A DNA stretch of 48,763 bases. It comes from an uncultured Clostridia bacterium (GTDB taxonomy: Bacteria > Bacillota > Clostridia > Oscillospirales > Acutalibacteraceae). Location of the stretch: positions 1-48,763 of the forward strand of contig CALFTN010000035.1 in NCBI GenBank assembly GCA_937916395.1. Reading direction: 5' to 3'. Positions within the stretch are counted from its first letter, which is position 1, and each line of letters starts with the position of its first letter. The notes beneath the pieces were generated by a model. That model ran no database searches and had not been told where the DNA came from. It was given only the letters and a program-made list of their open reading frames with translations. A program made the translations under genes and the position numbers. Shown piece after piece: positions 1-7,930 of the stretch.

Positions 1-34
1 TTTTTTAGTGTTGCACTTGTATTGTAAATCTAAA

Positions 35-52
35 ATTCCGAATTCCGAATTA
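35..52. repeat. TTCGGAAT-type dispersed repeat at the spoIIR stop codon
   Basis: Read on the minus strand, the spoIIR stop TAA runs straight into TTCGGAATTCGG. The same junction (TAA followed by TTCGGAAT) occurs at the dnaJ stop (14277) and the P-type ATPase stop (15938). Only a short copy is visible here. Positions 1-34 hold nothing I can identify. Confidence 0.6.
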
Positions 53-694
53 TTTAAACAGCTTCTCATACCACTCAACAACCTTAAACCCAACCTTGAA
101 CCTACTACCAGCTGTGACTATCCGTTTTCCATCTTCGTCTAAATATTCTTCTAAGTTTACGCCGTTGTCGGTTTCTACATCACCTGTTGCCACAGGCACA
201 CAAAGTGGCGGAAACATTACACACCACCAATTCTTACCCTCACCACTACCTAAAACTACTTTAACTGATGTATAAGTTCCTGCAGGGAATGTTAAATCTT
301 CATAAACTCTTGTTGTGTAATACTCTTTACCTAAAGTGATAGTTGCTGTGTAATCAAGCCCATTTTCTTTTAAAACCCTGTTCGCACACTTTTCTAGTTC
401 ATCTTTTGAATTTTCAAAATATTCTTCTGCGTTTTCTGGTGTCACCTTTGAAGAAAGTAATTCTGTGTTTTTCTCAAGGAGCGCATCACGAACTTTTAAT
501 TTTACCTTCTGGTCAATTTCTTCGTCACTTTCTGCTAAAATATGAAGTCTTACAACATTTTCTCTTATTTCACCCGAAACAGATGAAAAATACGTAATAA
601 AAAAAGCACAGTAAAGCACAAAAGAAACTAAGACAGAAGCTAAAAATATCTTGTCTCGTCTCTCTTTAAAAGGATTGTATGTATATGTTCTCAT
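50..694 (-). CDS. spoIIR: Stage II sporulation protein R (SpoIIR)
   Basis: SpoIIR is the forespore-made signalling protein that triggers SpoIIGA-dependent processing of pro-sigma-E in the mother cell. The family signature is clear: a membrane segment near residues 17-36, then VRLHILAESD, a KLKVRDALL stretch, FPAGTYTSVKVVLG and GKNWWCVMFPPLC. An in-frame ATG exists 39 bases upstream (733) but has no ribosome binding site; the ATG at 694 has AAAGGTGG eight bases before it, so I use that one, giving 214 residues. It follows ispE on the same strand with a 67-base gap, so the two may be cotranscribed. That gap can fold over the ribosome binding site. No sigma-F promoter was recognised, although sigma-F control is known for the family. 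Confidence 0.93.
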   Translation of the reverse strand: MRTYTYNPFKERRDKIFLASVLVSFVLYCAFFITYFSSVSGEIRENVVRLHILAESDEEIDQKVKLKVRDALLEKNTELLSSKVTPENAEEYFENSKDELEKCANRVLKENGLDYTATITLGKEYYTTRVYEDLTFPAGTYTSVKVVLGSGEGKNWWCVMFPPLCVPVATGDVETDNGVNLEEYLDEDGKRIVTAGSRFKVGFKVVEWYEKLFK

Positions 695-700
695 AAATAA

Positions 701-744
701 AACCACCTTTAATAAGAATGTCAGCACTCTCATTATTGGTGGTT
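701..744 (-). promoter_or_regulatory. Hairpin that can sequester the spoIIR ribosome binding site
   Basis: In the mRNA sense, AACCACC (744-738) pairs with GGTGGTT (707-701), which contains the spoIIR Shine-Dalgarno. A further AATAA/TTATT pairing lies inside (737-733 with 715-711), across a 3-base bulge. This would hide the ribosome binding site. Regulation is inference from base pairing only. Confidence 0.45.
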
Positions 745-761
745 GTTCTTGTTTTATTCAG

Positions 762-1646
762 TTATTCTTCACTAATTTTTTCTACGCCACGATTTTTTCT
801 GTTGCAAAGATATACCTTATCATATTTCTTTTCAAGTTCTGCCATTGCTTTTTTGGCATCTTCTTCATCAAAGAAAATGCCATAAACAGCAGAACCAGAA
901 CCAGACATACACGAAGCAGCTGCATTGTGATTTCTTAAAATATGTTTTATATCTGCCCTATTCGGAACTTCAATAACCTGTTCAAAAACGTTGTCGCAAT
1001 ATTTTAATGCACCTTTAAAATTTTCTGATAAAAGAAGCTCTAACATCTCGTTATTTTTTGTATGCTTCAGGCTTTCACCCATAGCATCTATTGCGTCATA
1101 GGCTTTTACAGTTGAACTTCCACTTTCTGGTTTCACAATAATTATATTGCAATCATCTATATCAGGAAGTGGTGCTACAACTGTGCCAATATCCTGACAG
1201 AGTGATGTTCCCCCAATAACACAAAATGGAATATCTGCACCTACTTTTCCGCCGATAAACATAAGTGTTCGTTTACTTGCATCTGTTTTGAAAATTTCAT
1301 TAAGAGCAACCAAAACCGCTGCACCATCAGCACTACCTCCACCGAGACCGGCTTCGTGTGGAATATTCTTTTCTATATGAATGTGAATACCTTTATTTCT
1401 TTTAATACCAAAATGCTCAAAAAATTTAACAGCACATTTATATACAATATTTTTAGAATCTGTTGGAACAGTTTCATCCGTACAGGATATAGTTATTTTT
1501 TCACCTTTTGTTTTTTCAATTGTTATTACGTCTTTTAGCCCTATAGACTGCATAACAGAAAAAATTGTATGATAACCATTCTGTTTCACACCAGTAACAT
1601 CTAAAATAAGATTTATTTTAGCATAAGCTTCATAAGTCAATTTCAT
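762..1646 (-). CDS. ispE: 4-diphosphocytidyl-2-C-methyl-D-erythritol kinase
   Basis: IspE phosphorylates CDP-methylerythritol with ATP in the non-mevalonate (MEP) isoprenoid pathway, in the cytosol. The 294-residue length is normal for this GHMP kinase. Visible motifs are the N-terminal AYAKINL with the catalytic lysine, the ATP-binding loop PHEAGLGGGSADGAA around residues 92-106, the GADIPF segment, and the C-terminal CMSGSGSAVYG loop. The start has a purine-rich AAAGGTAGG stretch upstream. It is the upstream gene of a probable ispE-spoIIR unit. The ispE-spoIIR adjacency is plausible for Clostridia but I could not verify how widespread it is. Confidence 0.95.
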   Translation of the reverse strand: MKLTYEAYAKINLILDVTGVKQNGYHTIFSVMQSIGLKDVITIEKTKGEKITISCTDETVPTDSKNIVYKCAVKFFEHFGIKRNKGIHIHIEKNIPHEAGLGGGSADGAAVLVALNEIFKTDASKRTLMFIGGKVGADIPFCVIGGTSLCQDIGTVVAPLPDIDDCNIIIVKPESGSSTVKAYDAIDAMGESLKHTKNNEMLELLLSENFKGALKYCDNVFEQVIEVPNRADIKHILRNHNAAASCMSGSGSAVYGIFFDEEDAKKAMAELEKKYDKVYLCNRKNRGVEKISEE

Positions 1647-1773
1647 TTTTTATCCTACCTTTTTTACTACCTTGTATTATTTTACCATATTCTTTTAATT
1701 AAATAAAGATTTTTCGTTTAATTATTTTCTTTTTTGCTATATTAATTTTTGAAAGTTTGTGGTAAAATTATTG

Positions 1774-1825
1774 GGGCTTAGGAACTAGGGCTTAGGAACT
1801 AGGAATCAGGATTTCAAAATTAGGA
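1774..1825. repeat. Iterated TAGGAACTAGG repeat, single arm
   Basis: Tandemly varied words (CTTAGGAACTAGGG, CTTAGGAACTAGGAATCAGG) match the arms of the ~150 bp elements at 3806-3956 and 41509-41654. Here there is one arm only, with no central hairpin. It ends just before the ribosome binding site of the next gene. Confidence 0.6.
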
Positions 1826-1834
1826 TGGTAATTT

Positions 1835-2650
1835 ATGAATACTATATCAATCATCGATTTACATACTCATACAAAAAATTCACCAGACGGCAACCACGAA
1901 GCATTATTTATGGCAGAAACTGCTGTAAAAAATAAAATTCACACAGTTGCCTTTACTGACCACTGCGAAGTTGACTATTTTTATTCTGACAACTATGACA
2001 AGGTTGTTGAAAACAGCTACAAAGATATTTCTGAAGTAAGCGAAAAATTAAAGGGTCAGATTAACATTTTAAAAGGTGTTGAGCTTGCTCAGCCTCATTA
2101 TATTCCAGAACTTGCCGAAAAAATCATAAACACTTATAATTACGATGTTGTTATCGGTTCAATTCACAATTTAAGAAATCAGGAAGATTTTTACAACTGG
2201 AAAAACTTTGATGGTGTCGATATTGAAGCTACAATGAACGAATACTTTGATGAGCTTATTAAAATGCTTGAATGGGGTAATTTTGAGATTTTAGCTCACA
2301 TTACATACCCATTCAGATATATTTTTAATCACTGTGGCTATATTGAAGATATCGATAAATATAAAACTAAGGTAGACGAGCTCTTAAAGCTCTGTGCAGA
2401 AAAAGATAAAGCTTTAGAAATTAATATGGGCGGTCTTAAATACCCTATTAATAAGCCATCACCAGATGTTGAAACAATTAAACGTTACAAAGAGCTTGGT
2501 GGTAAGCTTATTTCAGTTGGCTCAGATTCACACTACGCTGAAAGAATTGGCGTAAATATTGACAAGGCTTATGAAATCGCAAGACAAGCAGGCTTTAAAT
2601 CTGTTGCTACTTTTAAAGAGAGAAAAGTATCTGAATTTGCTATTGTATAA
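1835..2650 (+). CDS. PHP-domain phosphoesterase, histidinol-phosphatase (HisJ/HisK) type
   Basis: This 271-residue protein has the full PHP metal-binding pattern. DLHTHTKNSPDG is near the N-terminus (residues 8-19), followed by AFTDHCEVDYF, an acid-rich ELAQPHY segment, GSIHNL, ILAHITYP and SVGSDSH near the C-terminus. Members of this family hydrolyse phosphomonoesters using a three-metal centre; the closest recognisable group is histidinol-phosphate phosphatase in histidine synthesis. No other his gene is nearby, so the substrate is not settled by context. The ATG lies about ten bases after a weak GGATGG ribosome binding site. Its stop codon sits inside a short palindrome shared with the next promoter region. 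Confidence 0.85.
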   Translation: MNTISIIDLHTHTKNSPDGNHEALFMAETAVKNKIHTVAFTDHCEVDYFYSDNYDKVVENSYKDISEVSEKLKGQINILKGVELAQPHYIPELAEKIINTYNYDVVIGSIHNLRNQEDFYNWKNFDGVDIEATMNEYFDELIKMLEWGNFEILAHITYPFRYIFNHCGYIEDIDKYKTKVDELLKLCAEKDKALEINMGGLKYPINKPSPDVETIKRYKELGGKLISVGSDSHYAERIGVNIDKAYEIARQAGFKSVATFKERKVSEFAIV

Positions 2651-2658
2651 TATACAAT
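2642..2658. promoter_or_regulatory. Palindrome ATTGTATA-A-TATACAAT over the PHP gene stop
   Basis: A perfect 17-base dyad. A related dyad, TTGTATATACAA, lies at 2882-2893 in the same intergenic region. The pair could be operator sites for one regulator; this is inference. Confidence 0.3.
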
Positions 2659-2719
2659 ATTTGATGCAATCACTTGCAAATTTCACTTTTCCCAGCGATT
2701 TAACACGCTGTCAAAAACT

Positions 2720-2738
2720 GTAAAGTGAGTTACTTTAC
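2720..2738. promoter_or_regulatory. Dyad GTAAAGT-N5-ACTTTAC, copy 1
   Basis: A 19-base perfect dyad with a 5-base spacer. An identical dyad with a different spacer lies at 2815-2833, 95 bases downstream, about nine helical turns. Looks like a pair of operator sites on one DNA face. Confidence 0.45.
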
Positions 2739-2814
2739 TTTGTTCAAAACTCTGTCAAATTTGTTCATAAATCAAGCTGAAACCTAAAAATATTTCTTTT
2801 TCAACAAAAAACGA

Positions 2815-2833
2815 GTAAAGTAATTGACTTTAC
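2815..2833. promoter_or_regulatory. Dyad GTAAAGT-N5-ACTTTAC, copy 2
   Basis: Same arms as 2720-2738. It lies directly upstream of a promoter-like TTGACA (2835-2840), so a bound protein would contact or block the -35 element. Confidence 0.45.
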
Positions 2834-2834
2834 A

Positions 2835-2862
2835 TTGACAAAGTTATGAACATTTTTAAAAT
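2835..2862 (+). promoter_or_regulatory. Putative sigma-A promoter for the pseudouridine synthase gene
   Basis: TTGACA (2835-2840), a 16-base spacer, and TAAAAT (2857-2862), about 80 bases before the coding start. The rest of the 293-base intergenic region holds the dyads listed separately and a weak CAGCG/CGCTG hairpin near 2694-2710 without a T-run. Confidence 0.55.
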
Positions 2863-2943
2863 TCATATACTGTATATTCACTTGTATATACAATTTGTTA
2901 AAAACTAAAACAATAAAACAAACAATAAAACGGAGGGTCTGTT

Positions 2944-3828
2944 ATGAGAATTTTAGAGTACATTGTACCAAAAGAATTTTCAAACAGACCTGTTCTTCAT
3001 TTTTTAAAAGGTTATTTAAAATTATCAACCAAAATTGTTCAATCACTCCGTCATACTGAAGGTTCAGTTACTGCAGATGGCAGAGTTGTAAGAATGATAG
3101 ACAATGTTTATGAAAATGAAAAGGTTGTAATACGAATTCCTGAAAAATCTACTCCTCCTCTTCTTTGTGAAATGGATTTAGATATAATTTATGAGGATGA
3201 AGACATTTTAGTACTCAATAAACCAGCAGGAATTTCTGCCCACCCTACAAGACGCCACCCAAATGGCACACTGGCTAATGGCGTTGCTAATTACATTATA
3301 AATAATGGTGGTAGCGAGGCAGCCGGCAGAGCAATAGGCAGACTTGATAAAGGCACATCCGGCGTTATCGTTTTTGCAAAAAACTCACTTTCTGCATTCA
3401 GATTAAACGGCAAAATTGAAAAAACCTATTATGCCCTCGTAAAAGGTGATATTGCTGACACAGGTACTATTGATACACCAATATACCGTCCAGACCCCAA
3501 CAAAACTTTAAGAGCAGTTTCTACTGAGAGAGAAGATGCTCTACCCGCAATAACTCACTGGCAATTAGAAAAACGAAATAAAGACAGAGCATTATTAAAG
3601 GTAAATATAGAAACTGGCAGAACTCATCAGATAAGAGTCCACTTCTCTTCGATAGGCTTTGCTCTTATTGGTGATGATATGTATGGTGGCGAAGTTACAG
3701 AAAATCTTATGAGACCTGGTCTTCATTGTGGTAAAGCAGAGTTTATTCATCCGACAAGTAACGAGCTAATGTGCTTTGAGGCTAAATTAGCAGAGGATAT
3801 AATTAAGGAACTAGGAATTAGGAACTAG
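2944..3828 (+). CDS. RluA/RluD-family pseudouridine synthase
   Basis: It converts uridine to pseudouridine in rRNA or another RNA. The N-terminal ~70 residues resemble an S4-like RNA-binding part. The catalytic domain carries AIGRLDKGTSG with the catalytic aspartate at residue 135; most family members have HRLD, here the histidine is glycine. RTHQIRVHFSSIG near residue 225 is the other family signature. A strong GGAGGG ribosome binding site precedes the start. The last residues (ELGIRN and the TAG stop) are encoded by a TAGGAATTAGGAAC-type dispersed repeat, so the natural C-terminus was probably changed by repeat insertion. The target site cannot be assigned. Confidence 0.88.
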   Translation: MRILEYIVPKEFSNRPVLHFLKGYLKLSTKIVQSLRHTEGSVTADGRVVRMIDNVYENEKVVIRIPEKSTPPLLCEMDLDIIYEDEDILVLNKPAGISAHPTRRHPNGTLANGVANYIINNGGSEAAGRAIGRLDKGTSGVIVFAKNSLSAFRLNGKIEKTYYALVKGDIADTGTIDTPIYRPDPNKTLRAVSTEREDALPAITHWQLEKRNKDRALLKVNIETGRTHQIRVHFSSIGFALIGDDMYGGEVTENLMRPGLHCGKAEFIHPTSNELMCFEAKLAEDIIKELGIRN

Positions 3829-3956
3829 GAAATAGGAATTAGGGCTTCGCAAGAAATAACAAATATCCTATCATTTAAAGTTGATTTTAATATCAACTAC
3901 AAATGATAGGATGATTTCATTTTTTGTGACATCTAGTTCCTAGTTCCTATTTCCTA
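3806..3956. repeat. ~150 bp repeat element: iterated arms around a hairpin, copy 1
   Basis: The left arm (3806-3846) is built of GGAACTA/GGAATTA words. The right arm (3933-3956) is the same word set in inverse orientation. Between them is the hairpin at 3865-3912. A second element of the same design and size is at 41509-41654. The overall form is that of a small non-autonomous inverted-repeat element (MITE-like). It supplies the stop codon and last codons of the upstream gene. Confidence 0.6.
3865..3912. terminator. Two-tier CCTATCAT hairpin, terminator-like, copy 1
   Basis: Outer stem ATCCTATCATTT/AAATGATAGGAT and inner stem AGTTGAT/ATCAACT. A T-rich run follows on the plus strand. Homologous hairpins are at 14357, 27828 and 41558, so this is a dispersed terminator-like repeat. 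Confidence 0.65.
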
Positions 3957-3990
3957 AACATAATTTTGCTAACAAAATTATGTTTTTGTC

Positions 3991-4019
3991 TTGACAAACC
4001 AATATCTTTCTGCTAAAAT
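3991..4019 (+). promoter_or_regulatory. Sigma-A promoter of rplU-prp-rpmA
   Basis: TTGACA (3991-3996), 17-base spacer, TAAAAT (4014-4019). Near-consensus, as expected for ribosomal protein genes. Confidence 0.8.
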
Positions 4020-4024
4020 ACCAT

Positions 4025-4109
4025 TTGCCGCATATTAAGGGCGAGGTATGTCCTCACAAACACAAAAGTGTGCCTTGTTAGCGAGACTGAAAGAAAGCAG
4101 GTAAAAACT
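4025..4109 (+). ncRNA. Probable L21 leader (ribosomal protein autoregulatory leader)
   Basis: The ~85-base transcript leader between the promoter and rplU contains GGGCGAGG, paired segments such as CACAAACACAAAAGTGTG, and GCGAGACTGAAAG before the start. A structured leader upstream of rplU is established in Firmicutes (the L21 leader family). I place it by position and local pairing, not by a covariance-model match. Confidence 0.5.
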
Positions 4110-4421
4110 ATGTACGCAATCATTGAAACAGGCGGTAAGCAATACAAAGTTGAGAATGGCGATGTTATTTTCATCGAAAAACTCGACGTTGAAGCTGACG
4201 CAGAAATAACTTTCGACAAAGTTATTGCAATCGGCGCAGAAGACGGCATTAAAGTTGGTGCTCCATACGTGGACGGTGCTTCTGTTGGTGCAAAGGTTAT
4301 TAAGAACGGCAAAGGCAAGAAGATTGTTGTTGCTACTTACAAACCAAAGAAAAATGAAAAGCGCAAGATGGGTCATAGACAACCATACACAAAGGTTGAA
4401 ATTTCAGCTATCAATGCGTAA
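4110..4421 (+). CDS. rplU: 50S ribosomal protein L21
   Basis: L21 is a large-subunit protein that binds 23S rRNA. MYAIIETGGKQYKVENGD at the N-terminus and the C-terminal basic YKPKKNEKRKMGHRQPYTKVEI match the family, and 103 residues is the usual length. An in-frame start at 4068 would place coding sequence inside the leader, so I use 4110. The stop overlaps the prp start (TAATG), indicating translational coupling in rplU-prp-rpmA, a conserved Firmicutes order. Confidence 0.97.
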   Translation: MYAIIETGGKQYKVENGDVIFIEKLDVEADAEITFDKVIAIGAEDGIKVGAPYVDGASVGAKVIKNGKGKKIVVATYKPKKNEKRKMGHRQPYTKVEISAINA

Positions 4422-4735
4422 TGACAAAAGTAACTTTTTATTTTGACGAAAATGTTCCTTACGGTTTCTTGATTTCTGGTCATTCAGGCTTTGCAGAAAG
4501 TGGAGAAGACATTGTTTGTGCTTCTGTTTCTTCTGTAGCCTATATGGTAGCAAATACCATAACCGAGATTTTAAAGGTTACTGCTGAAATCGATGTTAAT
4601 GACGGAATAATGAAACTTATTGTAAATAAGGAACAAAGACATATCACAAAGGATATTTTGCTTGGTCTAAAACTTCATTTAGACAGTTTAGCAGAAGATT
4701 ATCCGAAGTTTTTAGAAACACTTATGGAGGTGTAA
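4421..4735 (+). CDS. prp: Ribosomal-processing cysteine protease Prp
   Basis: Prp removes the N-terminal extension of ribosomal protein L27 in Firmicutes and relatives. The 104-residue protein has the catalytic His21 in GHSGFAESGEDIVC and Cys33 at the end of that segment, as known for the family. It lies between rplU and rpmA, one base overlapping the first and three bases from the second. The adjacent L27 carries exactly the kind of extension Prp cleaves, so enzyme and substrate are encoded side by side. Confidence 0.95.
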   Translation: MTKVTFYFDENVPYGFLISGHSGFAESGEDIVCASVSSVAYMVANTITEILKVTAEIDVNDGIMKLIVNKEQRHITKDILLGLKLHLDSLAEDYPKFLETLMEV

Positions 4736-4738
4736 CGA

Positions 4739-5023
4739 ATGCTTAAGATTAATATCCAATTATTTGCTCATAAAAAAGGTATGGGTTCTACACGTAACGG
4801 CCGTGATTCAGAGTCTAAAAGACTTGGTACTAAACGTGCAGACGGTCAACATGTTCTTGCAGGCAACATTCTTGTAAGACAGAGAGGTACAAAAATCCAC
4901 CCAGGTACAAACGTTGGTAAGGGTAAGGATGACACATTATTTGCTCTTGTTGATGGTCAGGTTCGTTTTGAACGCCTTGGCAAAGACCGCAAAAAGGTTA
5001 GTGTTTATACAGTAGAACAATAA
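4739..5023 (+). CDS. rpmA: 50S ribosomal protein L27 precursor with Prp-cleaved extension
   Basis: L27 reaches into the peptidyl-transferase centre through its N-terminus. Here the protein begins MLKINIQLFAHKKG, equivalent to the extension described for Staphylococcus aureus L27, where Prp cuts before the alanine so that mature L27 starts AHKKG. The body, with STRNGRDSESKRLG and GTKIHPGTNVGKGKD, is typical and 94 residues is normal. The GGAGGTG ribosome binding site lies in the end of prp. A strong terminator follows. Confidence 0.97.
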   Translation: MLKINIQLFAHKKGMGSTRNGRDSESKRLGTKRADGQHVLAGNILVRQRGTKIHPGTNVGKGKDDTLFALVDGQVRFERLGKDRKKVSVYTVEQ

Positions 5024-5040
5024 GAGAAAACACAAATTAA

Positions 5041-5078
5041 CAACCCACTGATTTTTAATCAGTGGGTTGTATTTTTTA
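5041..5078 (+). terminator. Rho-independent terminator after rpmA
   Basis: Stem CAACCCACTGATT/AATCAGTGGGTTG, loop TTT, followed by ATTTTTTATTT. It reaches the end of the convergent gene, so it may work on both strands. Confidence 0.9.
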
Positions 5079-7895
5079 TTTCTTTTGCTTTTTTCTGCTT
5101 ACTGAATGAATTACAGAAACCGTAACAGTTGCTAAAACGCCTATTAACGAAAGTAAAGCACCCTCTAAAAGATATGGCGTTCTGTAAGTGAGCTCTATAT
5201 TATGTGAGCCAGGGCTCAGCATAACACCAGTTTGCATAATATTTGTTTTAAATGTTTCTGTTTCTTCACCATCAACATAACATTTCCAGCCATCAGAATA
5301 AGGCAATGATAAGCACAACAATTTTTTCTCTGTGAGATTAATTTTTCCGGTTATTCTATTTGTTGTCATTTCAACATTAGTCAAACTATCCTGTGATAAT
5401 TTATCTATACGCTCTTTAAAATTATCAAGTGGTTGTGCAATAATCAAAATCTTATTAAAACGATATTCCCCTGTCTTTTTAAAAGCTATTGTTACTTTAT
5501 CACGCGCCTCTTGCGAATAGCCAAGGTTAATAAGATAATTTTCTTTGCCAGTTGTGTATTTGCCGTTTTTAGTGTAGTGAACCACTTTTTTGGTAGTATT
5601 TCCACTCTTGCAAATAAATCTTGTTTCAGTTGCAGGTTGCCAATATTTATTTGCATGTTCAATTACAACCTTATCATACTGAGTAAGTTTTTCGAAGAAT
5701 TCCTCGTTCTTCAAATCATACTCATTGATACTCTCAAAATTAACCCCTGATAAATAAACGTAAAGCTCGCAGTTTTCTGGCACGTCACAATCAAGTGTTA
5801 ATTTCGCCTTTTCTTTTTTTACTGTAAATATATTGTTTACTATATCTACACCTTTGTTTTGGGTTATTTTATAATCAATTTTCTGGTCAGTGAAGATTGT
5901 TTTGTTCTGTTTTAATCCTTCTACTGCTTCTTCTACAACTGCAGCTTGTAATGTCGCTTGCTGACGCTCTGCAATTGACATTTTATTATATTTTTCTTCG
6001 GTTATAAACTCATCATAAGTATAACCAAATGGCAGTGTATTTTCTGTTTTATAAAGATAGTAGCTTTTTTCTTTAAAGTCTATGGTCTCTACTGTTTTTT
6101 CTTTTATATATTCATAGCTGTAAGGTATTAACACTTCATGCTTATCCGGACCACCTGTTGCTACAAAATATCTTGCATTGACTAAAGGTAAAAGTAAGGA
6201 TCTAGACTGCAAACCTCTGTTACAATGCGATTGATTAACATAAGCATCATTAAGCTCAATGAATTTTATTACATTCGGATTAATAAGTGACCAATACGCC
6301 ATAGAAGAGCTCTTTCCCTCTGTTATTGGATAATTTCTTTGTGGGTTATTAACCGTTATATTCTCAATACGGTAAAAGTCCTCATCATCAATAGTTTCAG
6401 TAACAGAAACACTCTCTTCATACAATTGCTTGTTAACAGTATCAGCATCGTGAAACTCGTTCAAATAATTTCCTTCTAAATGAGAATATCTCTGATATGC
6501 AATCTGTTGTATAAATGTGAATACTAATGTAATAACAATTGCCTGTTTTACAAGCTCTCCTGAAATCTTTATCTTTTTAAATTTTCTGTTTTTAATAAAC
6601 GGAGCACACCAAATAAACGCAAGGCTTATAAGTAATGAAATCGCACCTATTAAAACATCCTCACCACGCGAATTTTCAACACCTATACACACTAAGGCAT
6701 AAAGACCATACCATGCACTGAGATATCCCTTTTCTCTTATTGTTAAATTTAAAAGCTCCGGCAATTTCTTCGCAAATAAAAATGATATAGAAAACGCCCA
6801 TATAAATACCCAACGGTTTGATATATAACCAAAGCCATTAAATATATGACCAAAAACAGGAAAGAGTAAAAAGATTATTTGAATAACTATAAACCATATA
6901 GCCCACAAATTTTCTTTTTTTCTCTGAATGAATGAAACACCAGTCGCAAGGTATGCTATAGGAGCCATACCCACAACACCCCAAGGCATTGCTTCTTTTA
7001 CACCAATAAATGAACCGACAAATTTTTCATATTGGCTCAAGGTATAAAACCATTCAAATTCATAGGCATCATTAACTCTCGTGTTACCTAAAAATGCCAT
7101 TACATTAGGTAAGAAGAGTACACCTGACATCAATACACCTATAAAGGCAAAAACGCCTATTTTTAATATATTCTGATATAATTCTTTAAAAACTCTTTTT
7201 TCTTTTACTGACAATAATCTAACAAGTACATAAATTACTGTAAATATTACCAGCATATAAAAGAAATAAAAATTAGATATAGCAGAAATACACACCGCCA
7301 AAATCAAAACTATTGGCGACTCTTTTCTCAAAACCTTTTCAACACCCAATAATATTAACGGGAAATATACCATCGGGCTAATGAAATACGGATGTCTAAC
7401 ACCAGAAAAAATCGAAAATGCACAAAACGCATATAATATGGCAGCAGTTACAGAGCACCATCTTTCACATTTCATCTTTCGTGCATAAATACAAAACGCT
7501 ATTCCTGCCATAAAGAATCTTAAAATTATTGAAAAAGCATAACCTTGCTCACCATAATCAATCGGAGTAATTACAGAAACAAGTGCAAATGGGTCACCAA
7601 AAACATAATAACTGAGTGTTGTTATTACATCAGAACCTAATCCCAAACCCCATTCCCATAGTGGAACTACCAATTTATGCTCATAAAATAAGTTCTGTAT
7701 AATGTCACGACACCATGAACCAAGATAAATGAACGCATTATAATGCTGATACAGTCCATCCACTTTCCAGACCATAGATTTGCCATAATATATAAAGTGC
7801 CAGAAAACCAGCACTGCCGCAACACAGAAAAAAATCGTGTAGCAAAGATACATTGAAATATCCTGCTTAGTTTTATTAGAAATTTTCAAAACCAT
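5076..7895 (-). CDS. YfhO-family GT-C membrane glycosyltransferase
   Basis: A 939-residue polytopic protein with a first membrane segment at about residues 16-36, roughly a dozen more up to about 470, a large extracytoplasmic domain (about 475-905) and a final membrane segment near 910-930. Early in the first outer loop is VDGLYQHY with an aspartate (residue 46) in the place where GT-C enzymes keep a catalytic acid. YfhO proteins are known to transfer sugar from polyprenyl phosphate onto cell-envelope polymers, such as lipoteichoic acid with CsbB in Bacillus. The two genes just upstream (GT2 and GtrA) complete that pathway, so I infer envelope polymer or protein glycosylation. The GAGGAG lies only a few bases before the ATG; the TTG two codons later is an alternative start. 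Confidence 0.85.
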   Translation of the reverse strand: MVLKISNKTKQDISMYLCYTIFFCVAAVLVFWHFIYYGKSMVWKVDGLYQHYNAFIYLGSWCRDIIQNLFYEHKLVVPLWEWGLGLGSDVITTLSYYVFGDPFALVSVITPIDYGEQGYAFSIILRFFMAGIAFCIYARKMKCERWCSVTAAILYAFCAFSIFSGVRHPYFISPMVYFPLILLGVEKVLRKESPIVLILAVCISAISNFYFFYMLVIFTVIYVLVRLLSVKEKRVFKELYQNILKIGVFAFIGVLMSGVLFLPNVMAFLGNTRVNDAYEFEWFYTLSQYEKFVGSFIGVKEAMPWGVVGMAPIAYLATGVSFIQRKKENLWAIWFIVIQIIFLLFPVFGHIFNGFGYISNRWVFIWAFSISFLFAKKLPELLNLTIREKGYLSAWYGLYALVCIGVENSRGEDVLIGAISLLISLAFIWCAPFIKNRKFKKIKISGELVKQAIVITLVFTFIQQIAYQRYSHLEGNYLNEFHDADTVNKQLYEESVSVTETIDDEDFYRIENITVNNPQRNYPITEGKSSSMAYWSLINPNVIKFIELNDAYVNQSHCNRGLQSRSLLLPLVNARYFVATGGPDKHEVLIPYSYEYIKEKTVETIDFKEKSYYLYKTENTLPFGYTYDEFITEEKYNKMSIAERQQATLQAAVVEEAVEGLKQNKTIFTDQKIDYKITQNKGVDIVNNIFTVKKEKAKLTLDCDVPENCELYVYLSGVNFESINEYDLKNEEFFEKLTQYDKVVIEHANKYWQPATETRFICKSGNTTKKVVHYTKNGKYTTGKENYLINLGYSQEARDKVTIAFKKTGEYRFNKILIIAQPLDNFKERIDKLSQDSLTNVEMTTNRITGKINLTEKKLLCLSLPYSDGWKCYVDGEETETFKTNIMQTGVMLSPGSHNIELTYRTPYLLEGALLSLIGVLATVTVSVIHSVSRKKQKK

Positions 7896-7930
7896 ATCTC
7901 CTCGTAGCTTCAGGCAAGAGTATGTTTCTC

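Noticed and set aside
695..733. ATG at 733 as the spoIIR start
   Set aside because: No ribosome binding site, and it falls in the loop of the hairpin; the ATG at 694 has AAAGGTGG upstream.
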